From DATFQE01 sp963739085 (GTDB lineage Bacteria > Actinomycetota > Thermoleophilia > Gaiellales > Gaiellaceae): DNA of 64,000 bases. The stretch spans positions 1 through 64,000 of the forward strand of contig CAVTZA010000010.1 in the NCBI GenBank assembly GCA_963739085.1, written 5' to 3'. The notes below the pieces were generated by a model. That model did no database searches and was not told the DNA's origin. It saw nothing but the letters and a program-made list of their open reading frames with translations. Each line of letters opens with the position of its first letter. The stretch's first letter is position 1. The translations under genes and the position numbers were made by a program. This document shows positions 1 to 9,505 of the stretch, piece after piece.

Positions 1-74
1 TGAGCCGCGGCAAGAAGCGGTAGGCCTCCCGGCCCGACACGAGGCGCACCGCTCGCCCAGCTGGTTGTAGCTCA

Positions 75-818
75 GTGACGCGTTTTCCACGCGGCCGCGG
101 CGTTTTTCTACGCTTCACCCGCGTGCCGTCGTCGCGACGCCCAGTCTCGATCATCTGCGTGTTCAACGACGTGCCTGTGCGCGAGCAGTGTCTCGACAGC
201 TCGATCGAACGCCATCTCTCCGAGGTCGACGACCTCGACTACATCCAGGTCGACAACCGCGACGGCAAGTTCCCGTCTGCAGGCGCCGCATACAACTTCG
301 GCGCATCCCGCGCACGCCACGACCATCTCGTGTTCGTGCACCAGGACGTTGTGCTGCACTCGCTCGTGGCGCTCGAGCACGCGGCGGCGACCCTCGACGC
401 CGACCACGGCATCGGGCTCGCAGGGGCCTTTGGCGTCAAGCGCGGAGGACGGCTCGTGGGTCGCGTGCGCGATCGCGTCGTCCTGATCGGCGAGCATGCC
501 GCCGGGCCCGTCGACGTGGACGCCATCGACGAGGTGCTCTTCATCGTGCCGCGCCGCACCTTCGACCGCGAACGGCTGTCCGAGTCTCCGAAGTTGGCCT
601 GGCACGCATATGCCGTCGAATATGGCCTCCGCGTGCGCCGCCACGGGCTGCGCGTGTGCGCGGTCGACGTACCGCTCACCCACAACAGCCTCTCCATCAA
701 CATCGACGAGTTTTCGGCGGCGCGCGCCGAGGTCAGGCGCGCGTACCCCGACTGGTTGCCGGTCCGCACGCCGAGCCGGACCGTTATCCGACGCCCCCGC
801 CCTCCCGCGGCGGGGTGA
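75..818 (+). CDS. GT2-like glycosyltransferase
   Basis: Glycosyltransferase of GT-A/family-2 type without signal peptide or membrane segment, so cytoplasmic. The core starts at about residue 22 (VSIICVFND). The GT-A donor-site acidic motif is replaced by HQDV near residue 92 (LVFVHQDVVLH). A conserved AYNFGA block near residue 72 resembles the NxG helix of the fold. At 247 aa it is a compact single-domain enzyme. The GTG at 75 was chosen; an in-frame GTG at 123 would remove an Arg-rich leader. Its TGA overlaps the GTG of the exporter permease by GTGA, so it is the first visible member of the polysaccharide operon. Donor and acceptor cannot be told. Confidence 0.75.
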   Translation: MTRFPRGRGVFLRFTRVPSSRRPVSIICVFNDVPVREQCLDSSIERHLSEVDDLDYIQVDNRDGKFPSAGAAYNFGASRARHDHLVFVHQDVVLHSLVALEHAAATLDADHGIGLAGAFGVKRGGRLVGRVRDRVVLIGEHAAGPVDVDAIDEVLFIVPRRTFDRERLSESPKLAWHAYAVEYGLRVRRHGLRVCAVDVPLTHNSLSINIDEFSAARAEVRRAYPDWLPVRTPSRTVIRRPRPPAAG

Positions 819-2167
819 TCCTACGGCACGCCTGGCGCCTTCGCTGGGTGCACGAGTCCGTTGCGGCGCACGTCGGCCGCCGGGTCCTGAAGGACGCACG
901 CTGCGTGTTGGACGACATCCGGTGGTGCATCGACGACGTGCTCGCCGGCGGTGCCGATCCGCTGCTGGTCGTGAACCTGGATCGGGAGCGGACGTTCGTC
1001 GAGGATAGTCCCACCCCGCTCGCGCTCGAGCGGCTGGGACACGAGATACACCTGACCTCAGGAGGACCGGAGCGGGCCATCGCCGCGATCCGGACAGCGC
1101 ACGCAGGTGCCAACGTGTTGGTGAGCGATCTCCAGGTCCGCGACCTCCGGGCGCTGGCCCCGCACCTTTCGAGCATGCGCCCGTTGCTCGGCTTCCGCCG
1201 CGAGATCGGCTACTGGCTCCTGGTCGGCCCGTGCGTCCCGCGACGTGGCGGCGCGCTTGCGCTCGCCGAGATCGACGCCGGTTGGCATGGCGCGGGACAC
1301 CGCGTGACGGCGCTCGACGCCGCTCGGGGCGAGCGGGACGGCGCCGCCGAGGACGAGTGGACCGAGAACCGGCCTCCGCGCCGTGGGCTGCCGCGGCTCG
1401 AGCTCCGCGAGGCGTGGGCGCACCGGGATCTCGGTGTCGTGCTCGCGCAGCGCACGCTCAAGGTGCGCTATCGGCAGACGCTGCTCGGCGTCGCATGGGC
1501 GCTGCTGCAGCCGCTCGCGGGCCTCGTGATCTTCTCGATCGTCTTCGGGAAGCTCGCGAAGCTGCCGTCGGAGGGGCTCCCATACCCGGTGTTCGTGTAT
1601 CCCGCGATGTGCCTGTGGACCTACATCTCGACGTCCGTGTCCGCAGCGGCCGCGGAACTGCCGCAGAACCCCCACCTCGTCACGCGCGTGTACTTCCCTC
1701 GGATCCTGTCGCCGGCGGCGGCGATCTTGCCGGGACTCCTGGACTTCGCCGTCGCGCTCTCCCTCACCGCGATCCTGCTCGTGGTCTACGGCGTCGCGCC
1801 CGGGCCGCAGGTCCTGCTCGTCCCCGCGTGGATGGCGGCGGCGGCGGTCGTCGCGTTCGGCGTCGGCACCTGGCTCGCGGCGATCAACGTCAAGTACCGC
1901 GACGTGCGGTACATGCTGCCCTTCCTCCTGCAGACGTGGTTCTTCCTGAGCCCGATGGTGTTTCCCTCGTCGCTCGTGAGTGACGACTGGCAAGCGCTCT
2001 ATGCGCTCAACCCGCTCGTCGGCTTGGTCGACGGCCTCCGCTGGTCCTTCGGCGGCCCTGCACCGCCGCTCGCGGATGTTGCATCGCTCGTGAGCGCCGT
2101 CGTGATCGCGGTGGGAGGGCTGTACTACTTCCGCTCGGTCGAGGTCAGCTTCGCGGACGTGATCTAG
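815..2167 (+). CDS. ABC-2 polysaccharide export permease (Wzm-like) with N-terminal extension
   Basis: Membrane subunit of a polysaccharide/O-antigen-type ABC exporter, partner of the ATPase starting at 2167. The last ~275 residues are a typical ABC-2 permease: an amphipathic start (LKVRYRQTLLGVAWALLQPL), about six hydrophobic segments and a WFFLSPMVFP block. The first ~163 residues before the in-frame GTG at 1304 have no counterpart in ordinary Wzm proteins (~260-290 aa). Starting at 1304 would give the normal 287 aa, but the frame is open from the GTGA overlap at 815. Either this is a fusion to an unrecognised cytoplasmic domain, or an upstream gene has lost its stop. TAGTG overlap with the next gene. 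Confidence 0.8.
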   Translation: MILRHAWRLRWVHESVAAHVGRRVLKDARCVLDDIRWCIDDVLAGGADPLLVVNLDRERTFVEDSPTPLALERLGHEIHLTSGGPERAIAAIRTAHAGANVLVSDLQVRDLRALAPHLSSMRPLLGFRREIGYWLLVGPCVPRRGGALALAEIDAGWHGAGHRVTALDAARGERDGAAEDEWTENRPPRRGLPRLELREAWAHRDLGVVLAQRTLKVRYRQTLLGVAWALLQPLAGLVIFSIVFGKLAKLPSEGLPYPVFVYPAMCLWTYISTSVSAAAAELPQNPHLVTRVYFPRILSPAAAILPGLLDFAVALSLTAILLVVYGVAPGPQVLLVPAWMAAAAVVAFGVGTWLAAINVKYRDVRYMLPFLLQTWFFLSPMVFPSSLVSDDWQALYALNPLVGLVDGLRWSFGGPAPPLADVASLVSAVVIAVGGLYYFRSVEVSFADVI

Positions 2168-3381
2168 TGCGCAACTCCATCGAGGTCGCGGGCGTGGCCA
2201 AGCGCTACAAGGTCGGGGGGCGCCACGGCGCGAAGCTGCTCACCGAGGTCATCGCGAACCGCATGCGCGGGCGCGGTGGCGGCAAGGTCGAGGATTTCTG
2301 GGCGCTGCAGGACGTGTCGTTCACGGTGGGCACCGGCGAGCTGATCGGCATCATCGGCCGCAACGGTGCGGGCAAGACCACGCTGTTACGGATCCTCGCG
2401 CGGATCACGGCACCGACCGCCGGCGTCGCCCGCGTCCGCGGCCGGCTGAGCGCGCTGCTAGACGTCGGCACGGGCTTCCACGACGAGCTCACGGGGCGGG
2501 AGAACACGTTCCTCAGTGGGGCGATCCTCGGCATGTCGCGCCGCGACGTCCGCGCGCGCTTCGACCAGATCGTCGCGTTCTCCGGCGTCGAGCGGTTCCT
2601 CGACACGCCGCTGAAGCGCTACTCCGCCGGCATGCGGCTGCGCCTGGCCTTCGCCGTCGCGGCCCATCTCGAGCCCGACGTCCTCGTCATCGACGAGGCG
2701 CTCGCCGTCGGCGACGCGGAGTTCCAGCGTCGCTGCATCGGCAGGATGGAGGACCTGCAGCGCTCGGGGCGGACAGTCGTGTTCGTTTCGCACGACCTCG
2801 GTGCGATCGGCCGGCTCTGCGAGCGGACGCTGTGGCTCGATGAGGGTCGAGTCCGGTTCGACGGGCCCACGCACGAGACGCTGCGTCGGTATTTCGACGC
2901 CGTCGGCCGGATCGACGCCGGCCGCGCGGAACTGGAGCCCGATCCGCATCTCCCCGTGGCGTTGACGAGCGTATGGATCACGGATGAGGACGGGGCGCCG
3001 ATCCCGGGGGCGACGCGGCTCGAGACGGTCGTCCTCCGGCTGCGGCTGCAGGTGCGCGAGCGGATTCCCGGTCTCGACGTCGGCTTCTACATCGCGGATT
3101 CCATGGGCTTGCGGGTGCTCGAGGACATGCTTCGCGTCGCCGAGCCGGCCTCAGGGCTGGGCAGCTCGCCGGGCGAAGCCGAGATCGCGGTCACGCTCCC
3201 GGGCGTGCTGCGGGCCGACGACTACCTCGTCGGCGTCTACGTCTACTCGGGGCACGACTACTACCTGGTCGAGGAGCCGCTGCGTTTCCGCGTCGCTCCG
3301 GCTCCGGGGGAATCCGAGGACGGGTTGCGGCCGGCGGTGCGGCCGCAGCTGAGCTGGTCCATCACCGGGGTCGAGGCCTGA
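2167..3381 (+). CDS. Polysaccharide export ATPase with C-terminal Wzt-type domain
   Basis: ATP-binding subunit energising export of a glycan with the preceding permease. Walker A is GRNGAGKTT at about residue 68, the signature-like motif is YSAGM and Walker B is VLVIDEALAVGD, all typical of the Wzt/TagH branch. The 404-aa length leaves about 150 residues after the nucleotide-binding domain (LPVALTSVWITDEDG onward). These match the beta-sandwich Wzt C-terminal domain, which in known systems recognises the modified non-reducing end of the polymer. Its GTG shares one base with the TAG of the permease, so the two are translationally coupled. Confidence 0.9.
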   Translation: MRNSIEVAGVAKRYKVGGRHGAKLLTEVIANRMRGRGGGKVEDFWALQDVSFTVGTGELIGIIGRNGAGKTTLLRILARITAPTAGVARVRGRLSALLDVGTGFHDELTGRENTFLSGAILGMSRRDVRARFDQIVAFSGVERFLDTPLKRYSAGMRLRLAFAVAAHLEPDVLVIDEALAVGDAEFQRRCIGRMEDLQRSGRTVVFVSHDLGAIGRLCERTLWLDEGRVRFDGPTHETLRRYFDAVGRIDAGRAELEPDPHLPVALTSVWITDEDGAPIPGATRLETVVLRLRLQVRERIPGLDVGFYIADSMGLRVLEDMLRVAEPASGLGSSPGEAEIAVTLPGVLRADDYLVGVYVYSGHDYYLVEEPLRFRVAPAPGESEDGLRPAVRPQLSWSITGVEA

Positions 3382-3385
3382 CGCC

Positions 3386-4273
3386 GTGAGCCGCCGCCTG
3401 CCCATCAGCCTGGTCATCCCGACGATCGGACGTCTCGAGCTGCTGCGGGACTGCCTACGCTCGGTCGCCGCCGGCACCGCGCTCCCTGCCGAGGTCGTCC
3501 TCGTCGACCAGAGTCGCGGCGACGCCCTCGCACCGCTGATCGCCGACCTGCGATCGCTGCGTGTCCGGCGGGTCGCGAGCGATGCGCGCAACATCGCCGT
3601 CGCGTACAACGTCGGCGTCCGCGCTGCGCGGGAGGCGATCGTGGCTGTCACCCACGACGATTGCACGGTCGCAGCGGACTGGCTGGAGGTCGGCCTGCGG
3701 ACCGTCGCGACGCGAGCCGACCTGCTCGCCACCGGCCGTGTGATGCCCGACGGCGAAGCCGATCTCGTCCCTTCCTGCAAGACGAGCGAGGAGCCGCGGG
3801 AGTACCGGGGCGAGCTCGAGGTGTCGCTGTTGTTCCCGGCCAACATGGTCGCTCATCGCTCCGAGCTGCTGGCGATCGGCGGGTTCGACGAGGCGTTCGC
3901 GCGCGCGGCCGAGGACGGCGACCTCTGCTTTCGCTGGCTCCGATCGGGACGCACGCTGCGCTACGAGCCGGCGATGACGGTCTGGCACCGCGACTGGCGA
4001 TCGCGCGACGAGCTCCTCGCGCTCAACGTCCGGTACGCGTTCGACCAGGGGCGGATGTACGGGAAGCACCTCTGGCAGCGCGATTGGGCGATCGCTCCGT
4101 TCGTCGCCCGCGACGCCCGCGAGGCCCTGGCGCTGCTGCGCACCCGGCTACGGGGCCGGCCGGTGGCGGCCGCCGATTGGCGCCGCGGGCTCGCCCGGGG
4201 CCTGCCCGCGGGCCTCATCGTCGGCTTGGCGGAACAGGCACGGCGCTCGTTGCGGCAGGTGAGGTTCCCATGA
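3386..4273 (+). CDS. GT2 glycosyltransferase
   Basis: Family-2 glycosyltransferase of 295 aa. It opens with ISLVIPTIGRLELLRDCL, carries the donor/metal motif HDDC near residue 92 and an EDGDLCFRW block near residue 176, equivalent to the ED catalytic-base region. A C-terminal extension ending in a weakly hydrophobic stretch may dock at the membrane. The GTG start is 5 bp after the ATPase stop. Its stop overlaps the methyltransferase start by ATGA. Expected to add a sugar to the exported polymer; substrate unknown. Confidence 0.85.
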   Translation: MSRRLPISLVIPTIGRLELLRDCLRSVAAGTALPAEVVLVDQSRGDALAPLIADLRSLRVRRVASDARNIAVAYNVGVRAAREAIVAVTHDDCTVAADWLEVGLRTVATRADLLATGRVMPDGEADLVPSCKTSEEPREYRGELEVSLLFPANMVAHRSELLAIGGFDEAFARAAEDGDLCFRWLRSGRTLRYEPAMTVWHRDWRSRDELLALNVRYAFDQGRMYGKHLWQRDWAIAPFVARDAREALALLRTRLRGRPVAAADWRRGLARGLPAGLIVGLAEQARRSLRQVRFP

Positions 4274-5001
4274 GCGCAAGCGCCGCCCTGCGCGCCGCCC
4301 GCCGCACGCGCAGGCATCCGCGGCCGTGGCAGTTCGACTATCTGCATCTGCGCCGGCTGCTCGACGACCTGCGGCCCGCGATGGCGGGGCTCGCCGAGCC
4401 GGGCGGCGTCGTCCTCGACGTCTTCTGCGGCAGCCGCCCGTACGACGACCTCGTCGCGCCCGGCGTGCGCGTCGTCGGGCTCGACATCGACGACCGCTAC
4501 GGCGTGGCCGACATCGTCACGACGGAGTTCCTGCCGTGCGCGGACGACAGCTACGACGGCGTCGCGTGCATCGAGGCGTTCCACTACGTCACCGATCCGG
4601 CGCACGGCGTTCGGGAGTTCCGGCGGGTGGTCAAGCCCGGCGGTCGTGTGGTCGTGTCCGTGCCGCTGGTCTGGGAGTACGACCGCCACATCGTCGAGCA
4701 CCGCTACACCTCGGGCTCGCTGCGTCAGCTCTTCGACGGCTGGGACGACGTCCTCGTCGTCGAGAACGGCGGCCGCGCCATCGCCTGGGCGTTGCTCACC
4801 GGCACGCTCCTGCACGCCTGCGAGGAGGAGCTCGGCCGGCGCCTCCCGCGCACGGCGGCGCGGGCCGTTCTCGCGCCGGCGTACGTCGGCCTCAACGGCG
4901 TGGGCGCGGCGCTCGATGCCGTCGAGCAGCGTCGCCGGCATCCGCGCCATGTGCTCGCGCCGAACATCTTGCTCACCGCCAGGCGGCCGGCCGGTGGCTG
5001 A
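4270..5001 (+). CDS. SAM-dependent methyltransferase (class I)
   Basis: Predicted S-adenosylmethionine methyltransferase of 243 aa. Motif I is VLDVFCGSRPYDDL, a variant of the usual E/DxGxGxG that suits this sugar/lipid-associated subgroup. It is followed by VVGLDIDD (acidic beta-2 residue), a DSYDGVACIEAFHYV motif-IV region and PGGRVVVSVPL. Sitting between glycosyltransferases and overlapping both, it likely methylates a sugar or a polymer terminus, a modification Wzt C-terminal domains often read. Start fixed by the ATGA overlap at 4270. Confidence 0.8.
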   Translation: MSASAALRAARRTRRHPRPWQFDYLHLRRLLDDLRPAMAGLAEPGGVVLDVFCGSRPYDDLVAPGVRVVGLDIDDRYGVADIVTTEFLPCADDSYDGVACIEAFHYVTDPAHGVREFRRVVKPGGRVVVSVPLVWEYDRHIVEHRYTSGSLRQLFDGWDDVLVVENGGRAIAWALLTGTLLHACEEELGRRLPRTAARAVLAPAYVGLNGVGAALDAVEQRRRHPRHVLAPNILLTARRPAGG

Positions 5002-5927
5002 GGCCGTGTCGGTGGTGATCCCGACGCGCGACCGGTCGCGCATGGTCGTCGACACGGTGCGCCTGGCGCTCACCCAGCGGCGCGTCGAGCTCGAGGTGAT
5101 CGTCGTCGACGACGGTTCGAGCGACGGCACGGCGGAGGCGCTGGAGGCGCTCGGCGAACCGCGCGTCACCGTGCTCCGCAACCCCGCGAGCCGAGGCGTG
5201 GCGCACGCGCGTAACCGCGGGATCGAGCGAGCGACGCATCCCTGGATCGCCTTCCTGGACGACGACGACCGCTGGAGCCCGGACAAGCTTCGCGTGCAGC
5301 TCGATCTCGCCGGGGCGGAGGACGCCGACTTCGTCTACACCGCCGGGCTGGCGGTCGCGGCCGCCGACGGCCGGGTGCTGTGGAGGTCACCGGCGTTCAC
5401 GCCTGCGGAGCTGCGACAGGGCATCCGCAGTCGCAACCTCGTCTTCGCGGGCTCGTCCAACGTGCTCGCGCGCACCGAGCTCCTGCGGCGTCTCGGCGGC
5501 TTCGACGAGTCGCTCCACCACATCGCGGACTGGGATCTATGGATCCGCCTGACCGAGGCGGGGCGCGGGGCCGCGTGCCCCGAGGCGCTGGTGGCGTACG
5601 TCGTGCACGAGACGAACATGCACCAGGCGGTGATCGACACCGCTGGGCGGGAGGGTCCGCCTGCTGCGTGCCAAGCACGCGCACAGCAGCCTGCCCGGCC
5701 GGTTCGACCCCGTCGTCTTCCGCAGATGGATCGCCGAGGGACAGGCGCACTCGGGCCGACCCGGGCGCGCCGCCCTCACCTATGCCGTCACAGCCCTGCG
5801 CCATCGCAGCCGACCCGATGCGCGGCGTGCGGCGGGCGCAACGCTGCGCGCGCTCGGCCTCCGCCGCGCGCGCGAGGGCGGGGAGCCCGACGGCTCCGCG
5901 CCGGACTGGCTCGCAATCCGCCCGTAG
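4994..5927 (+). CDS. GT2 glycosyltransferase, interrupted by a +1 frameshift
   Basis: GT-A family-2 enzyme. The N-terminus VSVVIPTRDRSRMV, the motif VVDDGSSDGT and the metal-binding FLDDDDRW near residue 92 are clear. The frame is good to about codon 219 (HQAVIDTAG). Around 5645-5656, in a G-rich run, the reading continues one base later as VRLLRAKHAHSSLPG and ends DWLAIRP at the TAG 5925-5927. One surplus base explains this. Joined length is about 310 aa, normal for the family. The GTG start overlaps the methyltransferase end by 8 bp. Confidence 0.75.
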
Positions 5928-5931
5928 CCGA

Positions 5932-6827
5932 GTGAACCTCGTCTACATCATCTCGGCCTACCGGTTGCCCGAGCAGCTCGTTCGCTTGGTCACCCGGTTG
6001 CGGACCGAGAACGCGACCTTCCTCGTGCACATCGACAAGAAGGCGTCCCCGGAGGTCTTCGGCGCGGTCGCGGAGGCCGTCCGCTCAATGCCGGAGGTCC
6101 ACCTCCTCGAGCGGCGCGTCTGCGACTGGGGCGGCTTCGGTCACGTGGCAGTGTCGCTGGACGGGATTGCCGCGATCGTGGAGAACAGCATCCCCTGCGA
6201 TCAGGCGGTGCTCCTGACGGGACAGGATTTTCCGCTCAAGAGCAACGAGGAGATCAAGGCTCGTCTCGGGCGCTCTCGCGGCGTTTCATTCCTGTCGCAC
6301 TTCCCGGTCCCGGACAACGAGGAATGGCTGCCCGACGGCGGACTGGACCGCATCGATCGCTGGTACTTCTGGGTCCGCGGACGAAGGCTGCAGGTGCCGT
6401 GCACGCACGCGCCGGGAAGGCTTGGCTCGGCCCTGACGCTGATCAGCGGTGTCATTCCCCGGCGCCGCTTCCTGTCGGGGCTGCGGCCGTACGGCGGATC
6501 GAGTTACTGGTGCCTCTCGGGGGATGCGGTCTCCTTCGTGCACCGTTACGTTCGGGACCCACCCCGAGTTCGTCTCCTTCTTCCGGCGCGTCTTCATCCC
6601 CGACGAACTGTTCTTCCAGACCATCCTTCGTCAACTCCGAGTTGAGGAACCGGATCGTCAACGACGACCTGCGCTACATGCGCTGGACCGCAACCGGCTC
6701 TGGGCCGGAAGTCCTCCGTGTCGACGACTTCGACCGCTTGCGTGACACCGAAAGCCTTTTCGCGCGCAAGTTCGACCAAGGCGTTGACGGCCGGGCTCTC
6801 GAGTTGATCGAGGAACATCTTCTCTAG
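5932..6827 (+). CDS. Core-2/I-branching-type glycosyltransferase (GT14), two +1 frameshifts
   Basis: Recognised by NLVYIISAYRLPEQL, FLVHIDKKAS, LLERRVCDWGGFGHV, LLTGQDFPLKSNEEI and SYWCLSGDAVSFVHRYV, the usual order in bacterial GT14 beta-glycosyltransferases. The frame slips by one base near 6553 (GGG run) and again near 6628, giving FRRVFIPDELFFQTIL and then NSELRNRIVNDDLRYMRW, which match the expected family C-terminus. Joined protein about 297 aa. GT14 enzymes transfer GlcNAc or xylose-like residues as branches. Starts 5 bp after the GT2 gene and is the last plus-strand gene of the cluster. Confidence 0.78.
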
Positions 6828-6856
6828 CCCTCCGACCCGGGGCGTCCCCGCAGTGG

Positions 6857-7819
6857 TTAGCGATTCGCCCATAGCTCGGAGGCCAAGGCCAGCTCGAACG
6901 CGCTGGGATCCTCGAGCAGCAGCTCGGTCCGGCCGAGCAACAGCCGATCGGCTCGCGCCGTGATCGACCGGTCGGGCCCGCCGAAGCCGTCGGTGTAGCC
7001 GGCGCTGCGGGCCGCCGCGGCGACCCGCTCGTCGGCGCGTCCGTGGGGATAGGCGAGCACGCGCAACGGGCGCCCCGTGGCCTCCTCGAGCGCGGCCCGT
7101 CCGTCCTCCAGGGCGCGCGCGAGCTCGTCGTCGGCGAGCTCGGGCAGCGGTCGGTGATCACGGGTGTGGAAGCCGATCTCGAAGCCGGCCTGCGCCAGCT
7201 CCCGCACCTGCGACCGCGTCAGGCGGTACGCGGGCGAGTCCTCGCCGATGAGCTGCGAGAGCGCGTCCGCCACGGCGGCGCGGACCGCCGCGGGCGCCTG
7301 CTCGACGTCCGCGGCGAGGCCGGCGAGCGGCTGCTCGGCGCCGGCGCGCAGCGAGACCGCGCGAAGCGCCGGGCGTGGGTCGAGGCCGCGATCCGCCGCC
7401 GCCTGCAGGCGCTGCCACCAGAACCCGTGCGCTCCGTCGAGCCCCGCCCCGGTCAGGAAGAACGTGGCGGGGCAGGCGAGGCGCCGCAGGAGCGGCGCCG
7501 CCACCTCGAGATGGCTTGCGAGGTCGTCGTCGAAGGTGACCGCGATCGGGATCGGCCGGCCGCGCCGGCGCGCGAGCATCGCGCGGTGGAGCTGCGAGGC
7601 GGGCACCAGCTCGTACGAGCGCCGCAGGTGACGTAGATGCCGCTCGAGCGCCGCCGCGGTGATCCCGGGCACGATCTGCTCCCCCGACGGCGGCGTGGAG
7701 TCCGTGCCGTGGTAGACGAGCGCGCCTGCGACACGGGCCGGCGACGCCCGCAGCCGCCAGCGGAGAGCCCCGGCGCGCAACCGCCGCCACGACGCACCGA
7801 TGCGACGCCGCAGCGTCAT
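6857..7819 (-). CDS. Polysaccharide deacetylase family protein (NodB-like)
   Basis: Carbohydrate esterase-4/NodB-type protein of 320 aa. The motif-1 region is VTFDDDLASHLEVAAPLL, where the usual TFDDG is altered. It is followed by CPATFFLTGAGL, the metal-ligand segment GFEIGFHTRDHRPL and VLAYPHGRADERV. These enzymes remove N- or O-acetyl groups from glycans. No clear signal peptide, only an Arg-rich basic start, so location is uncertain. The ATG at 7819 overlaps the glycosyltransferase stop by ATGA, which also fixes the start although the frame is open far upstream. Confidence 0.8.
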   Translation of the reverse strand: MTLRRRIGASWRRLRAGALRWRLRASPARVAGALVYHGTDSTPPSGEQIVPGITAAALERHLRHLRRSYELVPASQLHRAMLARRRGRPIPIAVTFDDDLASHLEVAAPLLRRLACPATFFLTGAGLDGAHGFWWQRLQAAADRGLDPRPALRAVSLRAGAEQPLAGLAADVEQAPAAVRAAVADALSQLIGEDSPAYRLTRSQVRELAQAGFEIGFHTRDHRPLPELADDELARALEDGRAALEEATGRPLRVLAYPHGRADERVAAAARSAGYTDGFGGPDRSITARADRLLLGRTELLLEDPSAFELALASELWANR

Positions 7820-8996
7820 GTGGAACCGCCGTCCACGGTGCGCATTCGTGGTCGGTCGCCTCGGCCGGCGGTGAGCCGCGCGATCTCGGCGCCGAGCCGG
7901 AGGTGCGCCTGCGTCTCGTCGAAGTCCCGCTCCGACGCGGCGGCGCCCCGCTTCGGCGAGCCTGTCCGCGAGGCCCGTCTCCCGGCGAAGGCGAACGACC
8001 GCCGCGGCAAGCCCAGCCGGGTCGTCCGGCGCGACCAGCAGGCCGTTCACATCGTCGGTGACGACGTCGGGGATGCTGCCCATGCGCGCCGCGACCACCG
8101 GGGTCCTGAGCGCCATCGCCTCCATGAGGACGAGCGGCGTCACCTCGCCCGCCGGGAGCAGCAGTGCGTCCGCGGCCAGCAGTCGGGCGGCGACGTCGGA
8201 GGTCGGCCCCGCGAAGTGGACCTGCCGCGCCACATCGAGGTCGCGCGCCTGATCCCGGAGCTCGGCTGCGTAGGCGCCGTCGGCCTCGATCCCGAGAAGC
8301 GTCAGCTCGGCCTCGACTCCCTGCTCACGCAGCGCCCGGACGGCGGCGATCGCGACGTCCTGGCGCTTGTGGCGGTCCACGGTGCCGATCAGCACGCAGC
8401 CGGACCGGATCGGCGGCGCACAACGCGCGCGGCCCCGGATCGCCCGGGATGTGGATGCCGACCGGATTCAGCACGACGCTCGCGCGTGCGCCGTCGAAGG
8501 CCCGCGCGATCCACGGCGAGATCGCGACGACGGTGTGCGCCAGCGCGCCGTGCACGCGGAACAGTCGCCTCGCGGCCGCAGACTTGGGCGCCTCCTGCGC
8601 ATGCACGATGACCGGGACGCCTGCGAGCCGGGCGCCGATGACCGGGGCCACCAGGACAGTGCTGTTGACGATCACCACGTCGATCCGATGCCGCCTCACG
8701 AGCCAGGCGAGCCGCACCGCGTCCAGGATGGAACGGCCGATCTGGAGCGCCCACCGGCCGTGCGACGCCCCCCAGATCGGCAGGGATGTCGGCCCACGGA
8801 CGATCGCGGCGGCCACCTCGGCGAACGCGCCGCGCAGCGGGCCGGCGCCGACCGCGATCACGAGGTCGCACTCATGACGCAGCGCACGCGCCTGACCGAG
8901 TGCGACCAGCTGCGCCCCTCCGCGCGCGGCACTGTGCACGGCCATGAGCACGCGTGTCCGGGGACGTGGCGCCGGTGGGAAGGCGGGAGCCGGCAT
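7816..8996 (-). CDS. GT4 glycosyltransferase, two +1 frameshifts
   Basis: GT-B fold retaining glycosyltransferase. The N-terminal half is VLMAVHSAARGGAQLVALGQARAL with IDVVIVNSTV and VVAISPWIARAF. The C-terminal Rossmann half reads CVLIGTVDRHKRQDVAIAAV, VHFAGPTSDVAARL and PLVLMEAMALRTPVVA, a normal GT4 donor site with the E-x7-E-like region. The frame slips by one base near 8420 and near 7945. The true tail (ASERDFDETQAHLRLG...) ends at the TGA overlapping the deacetylase ATG. Start taken at ATG 8996; ATG 9047 adds 17 residues. Probably works in the same glycan pathway. Confidence 0.75.
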
Positions 8997-9103
8997 GCGA
9001 GGATCCTGGACGATACGTGCGCGCGGCTGAGGCCGGAGGGCACGCATGGTATGAACTCCTCGGCCATCCCAAACCGCCGCGTACCCGTCAGAAGGAGGTT
9101 GGC

Positions 9104-9505
9104 ATGCCGAAAGTCGTCATCACCCACGCGGTCGTCGACATCGAGCGTTGGCTGAGCGGCAAGTCGGAGCGCGCTGCGGCCATCGCGTCGGGCTCCGGCA
9201 GCAACGTGACCGACTACGTCGCGCAGGACGGCAGCAACAACATCGCCATCACTGCCGACGTCCAAGACCTCGATGCCCTCCAGGCGATGTTGGCGTCGCC
9301 GTCGCCCGAGGTCGCGGCCCGGATGGAGGCGCACGGCGTCGTCCCACCCATCTCGGCCTGCGGTCTGCCGGGCGCAGCGCTGGCGCCGTTGGTAGCACTT
9401 TCGGTGGTCTCGTACTGCGAAATCGGAGCCGAACGCGCCGTCACCGTTCAACTTTCGGCTGCCTCGGCCGTCGAACGAGACACGTGCGACGCCTCGCTGC
9501 CCTGA
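9104..9505 (+). CDS. Conserved hypothetical small protein
   Basis: Unrecognised function. The first ~83 residues (MPKVVITHAVVDIERWLSGKSER ... SPEVAARMEAHGVVPPI) have the feel of a short alpha/beta stress-type protein found in actinobacteria and contain a repeated NNIAITADV/LQAMLASPSPEVA pattern. The remaining 50 residues are low in similarity to anything and rich in Ala/Val/Ser, so the true end may be earlier if an indel is present. A very strong ribosome binding site (AGAAGGAGG) lies 6 bases before the ATG, suggesting high expression. Confidence 0.6.
   Translation: MPKVVITHAVVDIERWLSGKSERAAAIASGSGSNVTDYVAQDGSNNIAITADVQDLDALQAMLASPSPEVAARMEAHGVVPPISACGLPGAALAPLVALSVVSYCEIGAERAVTVQLSAASAVERDTCDASLP

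Noticed and set aside
5640..6650. Glycosyltransferase genes as true pseudogenes
   Set aside because: Each break is a single extra base with full downstream similarity, the same pattern as in core phosphate genes; error is simpler.
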